The position numbers and the translations under genes were made by a program. This document shows positions 1 to 6,593 of a DNA stretch of 13,226 nt, one piece after another. Positions within the stretch are counted from its first letter, which is position 1. The number at the start of each line of letters is the position of its first letter. The DNA is from Lachnospiraceae bacterium (lineage in GTDB: Bacteria; Bacillota; Clostridia; Lachnospirales; Anaerotignaceae): positions 1 to 13,226 of the forward strand of contig JAQVIB010000027.1 in assembly GCA_028695945.1 (NCBI GenBank), given 5' to 3'. The notes under the pieces are model-generated. The model searched no databases, was not told the origin of the DNA, and saw only the letters and a program-made list of their open reading frames with translations.

Positions 1-874
1 TAAATCATCAGGTTCAATGTTAAAGTTTAAGGGATTCCTTGAAGTTTATGACAAGGTTGAAGAAGAAAAAGAAAGCAGTAAAATGCTTGTACTAGAAGAG
101 GGCGATGTTGTTACCGCTAAAGAAATAGACCCGTTACAGCACTTTACACAGCCACCTGCAAGGTTTACAGATGCCTCACTTATTAAAATGTTGGAGGAAA
201 TTGGGGTTGGTAGGCCAAGTACCTATGCACCTACCATTGCAACTATACTTGCCCGTAACTATGTAATAAAAGAAAAGAAAATGTTTTATCCTACAGAACT
301 TGGCGAGGTTATTACGGACATAATGAAAAATTACTTTGCCAACATTGTTAACATAGACTTTACTGCACAGATGGAGGAGGACCTTGACTGTGTAGAAGAA
401 GGAAACATTGAATGGAAAGACATTATTCGACGTTTCTACCCAGTGTTCGAACATGATATGAAAAACGCCGAGGACAAGCTAAGTAAAATTGAGATTAAAG
501 ATGAAGTAACTGATGTAATATGTGAAAAATGCGGTCGTAACATGGTTATTAAGTATGGACGTTATGGAAAATTCCTTGCATGCCCTGGATTTCCAGAATG
601 TTCCAATGCAAAGCCGTTTTTTGAGGATGCTGGAGTTTCATGCCCTGAATGTGGTGGAAAAATTCTTATAAAGAAAACAAAAAAAGGTAGAAAATATTAT
701 GGTTGCGAACATAATCCAGACGATTGTACTTTTGTAAGCTGGAACAAACCAGTTGATGAAAAATGCCCTCAGTGTGGAAGCTATATGGTAGAAAAGGGTA
801 CAAAAAATACAAAAATTGTTTGCACAAATGAAAAATGTGGTTTTGTAAAGGAAAAAGTTCAGACAGAGGAGTAG
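1..874 (+). CDS. topA: DNA topoisomerase I (type IA), C-terminal part, 5' truncated by window
   Basis: Type IA topoisomerase, which relaxes negative supercoils by single-strand cleavage and passage in the cytoplasm. The frame is open to the window edge, and the visible 290 residues start mid-protein; the ATG at 17 is internal (reading ...GSMLKFKGFLEVY). The motif EEIGVGRPSTYAPTI is the conserved type IA region after the active-site tyrosine, which must lie upstream of the window. Three C-terminal four-cysteine zinc ribbons follow. Counting from the internal Met at 17, they are C169/C172/C189/C195, C209/C212/C230/C237 and C250/C253/C269/C274, as in clostridial and other multi-ribbon TopA proteins, where they bind single-stranded DNA. 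The stop at 872-874 is followed by an intrinsic terminator, so topA looks like the end of its transcription unit. Identity is near certain; only the N-terminal half is missing. Confidence 0.97.
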   Translation, partial: KSSGSMLKFKGFLEVYDKVEEEKESSKMLVLEEGDVVTAKEIDPLQHFTQPPARFTDASLIKMLEEIGVGRPSTYAPTIATILARNYVIKEKKMFYPTELGEVITDIMKNYFANIVNIDFTAQMEEDLDCVEEGNIEWKDIIRRFYPVFEHDMKNAEDKLSKIEIKDEVTDVICEKCGRNMVIKYGRYGKFLACPGFPECSNAKPFFEDAGVSCPECGGKILIKKTKKGRKYYGCEHNPDDCTFVSWNKPVDEKCPQCGSYMVEKGTKNTKIVCTNEKCGFVKEKVQTEE

Positions 875-921
875 TTTACTTTATAAAAGAGAATAAGTTA
901 TTTTAAATCAAATTCCCAAAA

Positions 922-953
922 AAAAAGTAGTGAAATTTTTCACTGCTTTTTAA
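922..953 (+). terminator. Intrinsic terminator after topA
   Basis: A hairpin with 14-base arms (922-935 and 938-951, one G-T pair) built around AGTGAAA/TTTCACTG and closing in a run of T. The A-tract at its 5' side means it could also act on the opposite strand. It sits 48 bases after the topA stop. Confidence 0.8.
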
Positions 954-962
954 TTTTGTGCA

Positions 963-978
963 TTCATTTCAAAATGAA
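963..978. repeat. Short palindrome in the topA-hbd gap
   Basis: A perfect 7-2-7 inverted repeat, TTCATTT-CA-AAATGAA, lying just after the topA terminator and about 170 bases before the hbd promoter. It could be a protein binding site or chance in AT-rich DNA. The rest of the 875-1131 interval is AT-rich and shows no supported gene. A weaker TTGAAA (1017-1022)/TAATGT (1039-1044) promoter-like pair is also present. Confidence 0.3.
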
Positions 979-1131
979 AAAAATCAGTCAAGATTTTTCA
1001 TAGATATATACGAATGTTGAAATAACGCATTAAAATAATAATGTAGTGTATTAAAACTATGAAAAAATCGTTGTATTTGGCTTGTATTTTTACACTTTTA
1101 AAATTATTATTCGTTTATTATATATCAATAG

Positions 1132-1160
1132 TTGAAAAAATACACAGTGAGCAATATAAT
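1132..1160 (+). promoter_or_regulatory. Promoter of hbd-crt-thl
   Basis: A -35 of TTGAAA (1132-1137), a 17-base spacer and a perfect TATAAT -10 (1155-1160) form a near-consensus sigma-A promoter. Transcription would start near 1167, giving a leader of about 63 bases before hbd. A small inverted repeat (TTTGT 1172-1176, ACAAA 1182-1186) lies just after the predicted start and could be an operator. Confidence 0.65.
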
Positions 1161-1229
1161 TAATGTATCAATTTGTTTACCACAAAATATAGATTTAATA
1201 TTAACATATTTATAATTGGAGGAGTTATA

Positions 1230-2078
1230 ATGAAAAAAGCAGGCATTATTGGTGCAGGACAAATGGGAATGGATATTGCTCAGCTATTTGCAAGAGCGGG
1301 TATTGAAGTTATGGTTAGGGACATGACTGATGAAATACTTGCAAAAAGCATGGAAAAACTTAATAGCGGCCTAAATAAAATGGTTCAAAAAGGTAAAATG
1401 ACTGAAGAGGTTAAGAATAATATCGTTTCAAAGATTTTTACCACAACAGCCACAACTGAACTTAAGGACTGTGATATAATAATTGAAGCTATAGTTGAAA
1501 ACGTAAATGTTAAAAAATCAGTTTTTAAAGAGCTTGATGAAATATGTGACGCGAAAACTATCTTTGCCACAAATACATCTTCAATATCAATTACAGAAAT
1601 TGCTTCAGCTACAAATCGTACAGACAAATTTATAGGTATGCATTACTTTAATCCGGCAACTGTTATGAAATTGGTTGAAGTAATAAGAGGATATGAAACC
1701 TCAGATGAAACATTTAATGCAGTTTTTGAGTTATCAAAAACATTGGGTAAAGACCCTATAGAAGTGCATGAAGGACCAGGATTTGTTGTTAACAGACTTC
1801 TTATTCCTATGATTAACGAAGCAATATTTACTCTTTCAGAAGGAATTGCAAGCGTTGAGGATATTGACAAAGCTATGCAACTTGGTGCAAACCACCCAAT
1901 GGGACCTTTAGCACTTTCCGACCTTATTGGTAATGATACAATTTTACATATTATGGATGTTATGGTTGAAGAAACAGGTGATGATAAATATAGACCTGCA
2001 CCACTTTTAAAGAAAATGGTAAGAGCAGGTAAACTTGGAAGAAAAGCTGGAACTGGCTTCTATGACTATAGCAAATAA
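1230..2078 (+). CDS. hbd: 3-hydroxybutyryl-CoA dehydrogenase
   Basis: NAD(P)-dependent enzyme interconverting acetoacetyl-CoA and 3-hydroxybutyryl-CoA, a reductive step of clostridial butyrate formation in the cytoplasm. The 282-residue product matches the usual clostridial Hbd length. The N-terminal Rossmann fold has GAGQMG at residues 8-13 and an Asp at 31 at the end of the second strand. Catalytic-type residues are Ser117 (NTSS), His138 and Glu150 (HYFNPATVMKLVE), and Asn188 (GFVVNRLL). The C-terminal dimerisation domain ends in KLGRKAGTGFYDY. The ATG at 1230 is chosen because GGAGGAG lies at 1218-1224; an in-frame TTG at 1173 has no ribosome binding site and adds residues not expected for the family. 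It is first in an operon with crt and thl, 57 bases before crt. Specificity for the short-chain substrate is inferred from size and neighbours. Confidence 0.95.
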   Translation: MKKAGIIGAGQMGMDIAQLFARAGIEVMVRDMTDEILAKSMEKLNSGLNKMVQKGKMTEEVKNNIVSKIFTTTATTELKDCDIIIEAIVENVNVKKSVFKELDEICDAKTIFATNTSSISITEIASATNRTDKFIGMHYFNPATVMKLVEVIRGYETSDETFNAVFELSKTLGKDPIEVHEGPGFVVNRLLIPMINEAIFTLSEGIASVEDIDKAMQLGANHPMGPLALSDLIGNDTILHIMDVMVEETGDDKYRPAPLLKKMVRAGKLGRKAGTGFYDYSK

Positions 2079-2135
2079 AGGTAATTTTAAAAAGCAGATT
2101 ATGATAGCAATTTTCAAATTGGGGAGGAAATTGAT

Positions 2136-2918
2136 ATGACAGACTTAAAAGAAATTTTATGTGAGAAACAGGGCAAAATTTGTTTAATTAAAATAAATAA
2201 GCCAAAGGTACTTAATGCACTTACCCATTCTGTATTTGTTGAGCTGAATTCTGTACTTGACGATTTAGAAGCGGATGATGAAGTACGCGTAGTAATTATT
2301 ACAGGGGAAGGAAGAGCGTTTGCGGCAGGAGCGGATATTTCTTTTATGAAAGATTTAGATGCACAGGGTGCCAAGGAATTTGCAAAACACATTACTTGTG
2401 TTTTAAGAAGAATGGAATCACTTGACAAAGTTTTTATTGCAGCTGTTAATGGATATGCTTTAGGCGGTGGTTGTGAGCTTGCAATGGCATGTGACCTTAG
2501 AATTGCTGATAAACATACCCAATTTGGTCTTCCTGAAACAAGTCTTGGTATTATTCCTGGCTTTTCGGGAACTCAGCGTTTAACACGTCTTGTTGGTCTT
2601 ACCCGTGCAAAAGAAATGGTGCTTACCGCTGAAAGAATAAATGCTGAAGAATCATACAGAATAGGTCTTGTGAACAAAATTGCTGATGAAGGCATGATTA
2701 TGGACGAAGCATATAAAATGGCTAAAAAAATTATTAAAAATGCTTCAATTGCCGTTTCTTATGGGAAAGAAGCTATTAATAGAGGTATTCAGCTTGATAT
2801 GGACAGTGCCATAGACTATGAAAAAAATCTTTTTGGACTTTGTTTTGCGACAGCAGACCAGAAGGAAGGCATGACGGCCTTTGTTGAAAAAAGAACACCA
2901 AACTTTATTAACAGATAA
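2136..2918 (+). CDS. crt: Enoyl-CoA hydratase / crotonase
   Basis: Crotonase-fold enzyme that dehydrates 3-hydroxybutyryl-CoA to crotonyl-CoA, or hydrates it in reverse. It has 260 residues, the usual size. The oxyanion-hole regions are seen as AFAAGADISF (61-70) and NGYALGGGCE (105-114). The two catalytic glutamates are Glu114 (GGGCE) and Glu134 (LPET), 20 residues apart as in characterised enoyl-CoA hydratases. The start is set by GGGGAGG at 2121-2127, nine bases before the ATG. It lies between hbd and thl in one transcription unit with no terminator in between, consistent with the butyrate/butanol route. A wider enoyl-CoA hydratase role cannot be excluded from sequence alone; the neighbours favour crotonase. 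Confidence 0.94.
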   Translation: MTDLKEILCEKQGKICLIKINKPKVLNALTHSVFVELNSVLDDLEADDEVRVVIITGEGRAFAAGADISFMKDLDAQGAKEFAKHITCVLRRMESLDKVFIAAVNGYALGGGCELAMACDLRIADKHTQFGLPETSLGIIPGFSGTQRLTRLVGLTRAKEMVLTAERINAEESYRIGLVNKIADEGMIMDEAYKMAKKIIKNASIAVSYGKEAINRGIQLDMDSAIDYEKNLFGLCFATADQKEGMTAFVEKRTPNFINR

Positions 2919-2944
2919 ACAAAACATAATCGGAGGTAATTAAA

Positions 2945-4120
2945 ATGAAGGAAGTAATTATTGCAAGCGCGGTTAGAACACTAATTGGTACGTTAAGTGG
3001 AGCGTTTTCAGATGTTTCAGCAGCAGATTTAGCAACTGTTGCCATTAAAGAGGCTTTAAACAGAGCAAATATTAAACCAGATGATGTTGATGAAACTTTA
3101 CTTGGTTGTGTACTTCAGGCAGGATCATATCAAGGTGTTGCGCGTCAGGCGGCAGTTAATGCTGGCATTCCAGTTGAGAAACCAGCTCTTGCAATCAATA
3201 TGATTTGCGGTTCAGGTCTTCGTTCAGTTGCTATGGCAAGTCAGGCAATTATGTGTGGCGATGCAGATGTTATTATCTGCGGTGGTACGGAAAACATGAC
3301 ACAAGCTCCTTATTTACTTGAAAAAGCTCGTGGTGGATACAGAATGAATGATGGCAAAGTAGTTGATTCTATGGTAAGAGATGCTCTTACAGATGCATTT
3401 CACAAATATCACATGGGTATTACAGCTGAAAACGTGGCTGAAAAATATGGCGTAACAAGAGAAATGCAGGATGAATTTGCCTTAAGAAGCCAAACAAGAG
3501 CAGAAGCAGCACAGAAAAGCGGAAGATTTAAAGATGAAATTGTTCCTGTAACTGTAAAAACAAGAAAAGGCGAAATAATTGTAACAGAAGATGAGCATCC
3601 AAAACATGGTTCAACAATTGAAAAGCTTCAAAAGCTAAAACCAGCTTTTAAAGAAGGTGGAACAGTAACTGCAGGTAATGCATCGGGCATAAACGATGGT
3701 GCTGCTGTCCTTATTCTTATGAGTGCAGAAAAGGCTAAGGAACTTGGCGTAAAACCATTGGCAAAAATTAAATCTTATGCTTCAGCTGGTGTAGATCCAA
3801 GCATTATGGGTGTTGGACCAATTTATGCTTCACAGAAGGCACTGGACAAAGCTGGTCTTAAAATTGAAGACATGGATCTTATAGAGAGCAACGAGGCTTT
3901 TGCTGCACAAAGTATTGCAGTAGCAAAAGCTCTTGGTTTTGATATGGAAAAAGTAAATGTTAATGGTGGTGCAATTGCTCTTGGTCATCCTGTAGGTGCA
4001 TCAGGTGCACGTATTCTTGTAACTCTTCTTTATGAAATGATAAAGAGAAAATCAAAATATGGTTTAGCAACACTTTGCATTGGCGGTGGTATGGGTACAA
4101 CCGTAATTGTAGAAATGTAA
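2945..4120 (+). CDS. thl: Acetyl-CoA acetyltransferase (thiolase)
   Basis: Biosynthetic-type thiolase condensing two acetyl-CoA to acetoacetyl-CoA, the entry step for the pathway encoded by its operon neighbours. It has 391 residues, typical for the family. The nucleophilic cysteine is Cys88 in NMICGSGLRS. Asn318 is in the ESNEAFA motif, His348 in GGAIALGHPVGASG, and the proton-relay cysteine Cys378 in LCIGGGMG, so all catalytic residues are present. GGAGG at 2932-2936 precedes the ATG by eight bases, and the gap from crt is only 26 bases, so translation is probably linked. It is the last gene of the operon and is followed by a hairpin. The atoB/thlA-type short-chain assignment rests on length and context. 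Confidence 0.95.
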   Translation: MKEVIIASAVRTLIGTLSGAFSDVSAADLATVAIKEALNRANIKPDDVDETLLGCVLQAGSYQGVARQAAVNAGIPVEKPALAINMICGSGLRSVAMASQAIMCGDADVIICGGTENMTQAPYLLEKARGGYRMNDGKVVDSMVRDALTDAFHKYHMGITAENVAEKYGVTREMQDEFALRSQTRAEAAQKSGRFKDEIVPVTVKTRKGEIIVTEDEHPKHGSTIEKLQKLKPAFKEGGTVTAGNASGINDGAAVLILMSAEKAKELGVKPLAKIKSYASAGVDPSIMGVGPIYASQKALDKAGLKIEDMDLIESNEAFAAQSIAVAKALGFDMEKVNVNGGAIALGHPVGASGARILVTLLYEMIKRKSKYGLATLCIGGGMGTTVIVEM

Positions 4121-4147
4121 TTTAGAAGAATTAAGCAAATTATATGA

Positions 4148-4180
4148 AATGAGGCAGAGCATTGATTCTGCCTCATTATT
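4148..4180 (+). terminator. Hairpin after thl, probable terminator
   Basis: A ten-base perfect stem (AATGAGGCAG 4148-4157 with CTGCCTCATT 4168-4177), extended by an A-T and a G-T pair inside. The downstream tract (ATTAATG) is only moderately T-rich, so termination may be incomplete and some read-through into rpsB is possible. Confidence 0.6.
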
Positions 4181-4213
4181 AATGTAAAAATTATAAAATT
4201 GTAATAAAAACTA

Positions 4214-4242
4214 TTGTTATAAGCAATAAACTGTGATATAAT
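4214..4242 (+). promoter_or_regulatory. Promoter of rpsB, extended -10
   Basis: TTGTTA (4214-4219), a 17-base spacer and TATAAT (4237-4242) preceded by TGA form a sigma-A promoter with an extended -10. A start near 4249 gives a leader of about 100 bases, long for a simple ribosome binding site and room enough for a regulatory RNA structure. Confidence 0.7.
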
Positions 4243-4278
4243 ACCAAGCGTTACTGAAAACACACCTATTACTATATG

Positions 4279-4309
4279 CAATGCAGGTGCCATTTTAGTG
4301 GTCGTATTG
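4279..4309 (+). promoter_or_regulatory. Candidate structured leader upstream of rpsB
   Basis: Two nested helices can form in the rpsB leader. The outer is CAATGC (4279-4284) with GTATTG (4304-4309); the inner is GCCAT (4289-4293) with GTGGT (4298-4302), closing a TTTA loop. S2 autoregulates rpsB through its leader in some bacteria; whether this hairpin does so is inference, and no known leader family is claimed. Confidence 0.35.
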
Positions 4310-4350
4310 TTAAATTAATGGGGAGGATTAACCTAATAGGAGGAAATACA

Positions 4351-5070
4351 ATGAGCGTTATTTCAATGAAACAGTTATTAGAAGCAGGTGTACATTTTGG
4401 ACACCAGACAAGAAGATGGAACCCTAAAATGGCTCCTTATATCTTCGCAGAAAGAAATGGTATTTACATTATTGACCTTCAGAAAACAGTTAAGAAGGTA
4501 GACGAAGCTTACTATGCAGTATCTGATGCTATTGCAAACGGCGGCGAAATTCTTTTTGTTGGTACAAAAAAACAGGCTCAGGATTCTATAAAAGAAGAGG
4601 CTTTAAGATGTGGCATGTACTTTGTTAACCAGAGATGGTTAGGTGGTATGCTTACAAACTTTGAAACAATTAAAACAAGAATTGCAAGACTTAAAACACT
4701 TGAAAAAATGCAGGAAGACGGTGTTTTTGAAGTATTACCTAAAAAGGAAGTTGCAAACTTACTTCACGAGATGGATAAGCTTGAAAAAAACCTTGGTGGT
4801 ATTAAAGAAATGAAAAAAATTCCAGAGGTTATGTTTGTTGTTGACCCAAGAAAAGAAAGAATTGCTATTCAAGAAGCACATTCACTTGGAATTCCTGTAG
4901 TTGCTATTGTAGATACAAACTGTGACCCAGAAGAAGTTGATTATGTTATTCCTGGTAATGACGATGCTATACGTGCCGTTAAACTTATTGCAGGCAAAAT
5001 GGCTGATGCTGTTATTGAAGCAAAACAGGGTGAACAGGAAGAAGTACCTGCACAAACAACAGAGGCTTAA
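4351..5070 (+). CDS. rpsB: 30S ribosomal protein S2
   Basis: Small-subunit ribosomal protein S2, 239 residues, close to the usual bacterial length. The N-terminus MSVISMKQLLEAGVHFGHQT followed by RRWNPKM is the S2 signature. The ILFVGTKKQA, NQRWLGGMLTNF and PVVAIVDTNCDP regions are also highly conserved. The acidic, Gln-rich C-terminal tail is ordinary. The ATG at 4351 is chosen because AGGAGG at 4338-4343 lies seven bases upstream and the protein start matches the family. The in-frame ATGs at 4276 and 4318 would add unconserved residues. It has its own promoter and leader and is followed by tsf, the widespread bacterial order, but a terminator-like hairpin separates the two. Confidence 0.98.
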   Translation: MSVISMKQLLEAGVHFGHQTRRWNPKMAPYIFAERNGIYIIDLQKTVKKVDEAYYAVSDAIANGGEILFVGTKKQAQDSIKEEALRCGMYFVNQRWLGGMLTNFETIKTRIARLKTLEKMQEDGVFEVLPKKEVANLLHEMDKLEKNLGGIKEMKKIPEVMFVVDPRKERIAIQEAHSLGIPVVAIVDTNCDPEEVDYVIPGNDDAIRAVKLIAGKMADAVIEAKQGEQEEVPAQTTEA

Positions 5071-5149
5071 TTTTTAAATAATTAAATTTGCGAACTGCAT
5101 ATGATGAAATGTGTGGTATTGCATTTTGATATTTATATTTGTAATTCAT

Positions 5150-5187
5150 CAGCTTCAGCCTACGGTTTAGGGGCTGGGGCTGTTTTT
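5150..5187 (+). terminator. Intrinsic terminator / attenuator between rpsB and tsf
   Basis: CAGCTTCAGCC (5150-5160) pairs over 11 positions with GGCTGGGGCTG (5172-5182), with two G-T pairs and an 11-base loop, followed directly by five T. This is a strong intrinsic terminator. It leaves only 45 bases before tsf with no convincing promoter, so tsf is probably expressed by partial read-through. An alternative helix (TGATGAA 5102-5108 with TTCATCA 5145-5151) overlaps the first two bases of the terminator stem. Confidence 0.75.
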
Positions 5188-5232
5188 AGATTGTGGAATG
5201 ATTAAATTTTAAAATACAGGAGGATAAAAATT

Positions 5233-6165
5233 ATGGCTATTACTGCTGCAATGGTTAAAGAATTAAGAGAAACTACAGGCGTTGGTATGCTTGACTGTAA
5301 GAAAGCTTTAGCAGAAACAGACGGCAACATGGAAGCTGCTGTTGAATATTTAAGAGAAAAAGGCTTAGCAGCTTCACAGAAAAAAGCTGGTCGTATTGCG
5401 GCTGAAGGTGTTGTTACTGCTTTGGTTGCAGATGACAACAAAACAGGTGTTTTGGTTGAGGTTAACTCAGAAACAGACTTCGTTGCTAAAAATCCTATTT
5501 TCCAGGAATATGTAGGCCAGGTTGCACAGCAGGTTATTGAATCTAAAGCTACTGATGCAGATGCGTTACTTACAGAAGCTTGGAAATTTGACTCAAGCAT
5601 AACTCTAGCCGATGCACTTAGCCAGAAAATTGCTGTAATTGGTGAAAACTTAAAAATTAGACGTTTTGAGAAATTTGAAAAAGCACAGAGTGGTAAGCTT
5701 GTATCTTATGTTCATGGTGCAGGCAGAATTGGTGTTTTAATTGAACTTTCATGTGCTAATGAATCAGATGAGTTGGTTGAACTTGGCAAAAACCTTGCAA
5801 TGCAGATTGCAGCGTTAAATCCAAAATTCGTTGCATCTGAAAATGTGCCTCAGGAATTTGTAGATCATGAGAAAGAAATTCTTACAAAACAGGCTATGGA
5901 AGACCCTAAAAATGCAAATAAGCCAGAAAACATTGTAGAAAAGATGATTGTTGGCAGACTTGCAAAAGAACTAAAAGAGTTCTGTCTTATTGAACAGGCT
6001 TATGTTAAAGAATCAGATATGACTGTTAAACAGTATATTGAGTCTGTAGCTAAAGTTGTAGGTGCTCCTATTTCTATTACACGTTTTGTTCGCTTCGAAA
6101 CAGGCGAAGGCATTGAGAAAAAAGAAGAAAATTTTGCTGATGAAGTTGCAAAGGCAATGCAATAA
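5233..6165 (+). CDS. tsf: Translation elongation factor Ts
   Basis: EF-Ts, the guanine-nucleotide exchange factor that recycles EF-Tu-GDP to EF-Tu-GTP during translation. It has 310 residues, within the normal range. The N-terminal UBA-like domain (VKELRETTGVGMLDCKKAL) is clear, followed by the EF-Tu-contacting motif TDFVAKN at residues 81-87. The core subdomain contains GRIGVLIEL, and the C-terminal region ends in RFVRFETGEG. AGGAGG at 5218-5223 stands nine bases before the ATG. It lies downstream of rpsB as in most bacteria, but is followed by a terminator and a signalling gene rather than the pyrH-frr pair commonly found next. Confidence 0.98.
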   Translation: MAITAAMVKELRETTGVGMLDCKKALAETDGNMEAAVEYLREKGLAASQKKAGRIAAEGVVTALVADDNKTGVLVEVNSETDFVAKNPIFQEYVGQVAQQVIESKATDADALLTEAWKFDSSITLADALSQKIAVIGENLKIRRFEKFEKAQSGKLVSYVHGAGRIGVLIELSCANESDELVELGKNLAMQIAALNPKFVASENVPQEFVDHEKEILTKQAMEDPKNANKPENIVEKMIVGRLAKELKEFCLIEQAYVKESDMTVKQYIESVAKVVGAPISITRFVRFETGEGIEKKEENFADEVAKAMQ

Positions 6166-6211
6166 TTAACGCTAAGGATTGAAGATTTTCATTTTTAATA
6201 ATTGAGAGCTT

Positions 6212-6267
6212 AAAAAGGGCTGTGCACTAGTGGATTATTATATCTGCCAGGGCTCAGTCCTTTTTTA
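6212..6267 (+). terminator. Intrinsic terminator after tsf
   Basis: AAAAAGGGCTG (6212-6222) pairs with CAGTCCTTTTT (6255-6265), 11 pairs including one G-T. The loop is long and can itself fold. The 3' arm ends in six T. It closes the rpsB-tsf unit. Confidence 0.75.
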
Positions 6268-6282
6268 TTTTCAGAAGTACAA

Positions 6283-6305
6283 GTTGATAACATTTAGTTA
6301 TGAAC
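6283..6305. repeat. Inverted repeat in the tsf-EAL gene gap
   Basis: Arms GTTGATAAC (6283-6291) and GTTATGAAC (6297-6305) are inverted repeats with one mismatch around the centre ATTTA. The dyad, with its 14-base centre-to-centre spacing, is the kind of site a dimeric regulator would bind. It lies about 65 bases upstream of the candidate promoter for the EAL gene. Confidence 0.35.
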
Positions 6306-6345
6306 AAAAATTAGGTTCACCTTGTATTGAAAAGATAAATTAGAC

Positions 6346-6382
6346 AAAAATCATCAATAAACATAGGCTCTTGATTATTTTT
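6346..6382. repeat. Long inverted repeat overlapping a -35 element
   Basis: AAAAATCATCAA (6346-6357) and TTGATTATTTTT (6371-6382) are 12-base inverted arms with one mismatch, 13 bases apart. The right arm contains the -35 hexamer of the candidate promoter. It may be an operator or a weak AT-rich hairpin. Confidence 0.35.
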
Positions 6383-6399
6383 CTACTAAATGGTATCAT
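6371..6399 (+). promoter_or_regulatory. Candidate promoter of the REC-GGDEF-EAL-REC gene
   Basis: TTGATT (6371-6376), a 17-base spacer and TATCAT (6394-6399) preceded by TGG give an extended -10 promoter. The start near 6406 would leave a leader of about 190 bases before the ATG at 6594. That leader is AT-rich with only small hairpins (CATG-CAAA-CATG; AAGAT 6544-6548 with ATCTT 6552-6556). I saw no c-di-GMP riboswitch core in it. Confidence 0.45.
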
Positions 6400-6593
6400 T
6401 TATCGTAATAGTTAAATATTTCTATTTTGATAAATATAAGATTTGTAAATTTATTAGATCATTTTGTGAACTTTCGTTAATATGAATAACAGATATCCAG
6501 ACTGTGACATGCAAACATGATTTACCGTTTTAATGAGGATTTTAAGATTTCATCTTGAAAGATAATTAAAGATGGAGATTTGGAGGATAATCT

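Noticed and set aside
963..978. CodY or other named operator at the topA-hbd palindrome
   Set aside because: The palindrome does not match the CodY consensus well enough, and no codY gene is in the window; it is kept only as an unassigned repeat.
1173..1229. Upstream TTG start extending hbd by 19 residues
   Set aside because: It has no ribosome binding site, the extra residues are not expected for the family, and GGAGGAG directly serves the ATG at 1230.
4276..4350. Upstream in-frame ATGs (4276, 4318) for rpsB
   Set aside because: S2 proteins begin at the conserved MSVISMKQLL, which AGGAGG at 4338-4343 serves; the extension is leader RNA with hairpin potential.
6406..6593. c-di-GMP riboswitch in the leader of the EAL gene
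   Set aside because: The leader is AT-rich and lacks the conserved GEMM core and paired helices; only small hairpins are visible.
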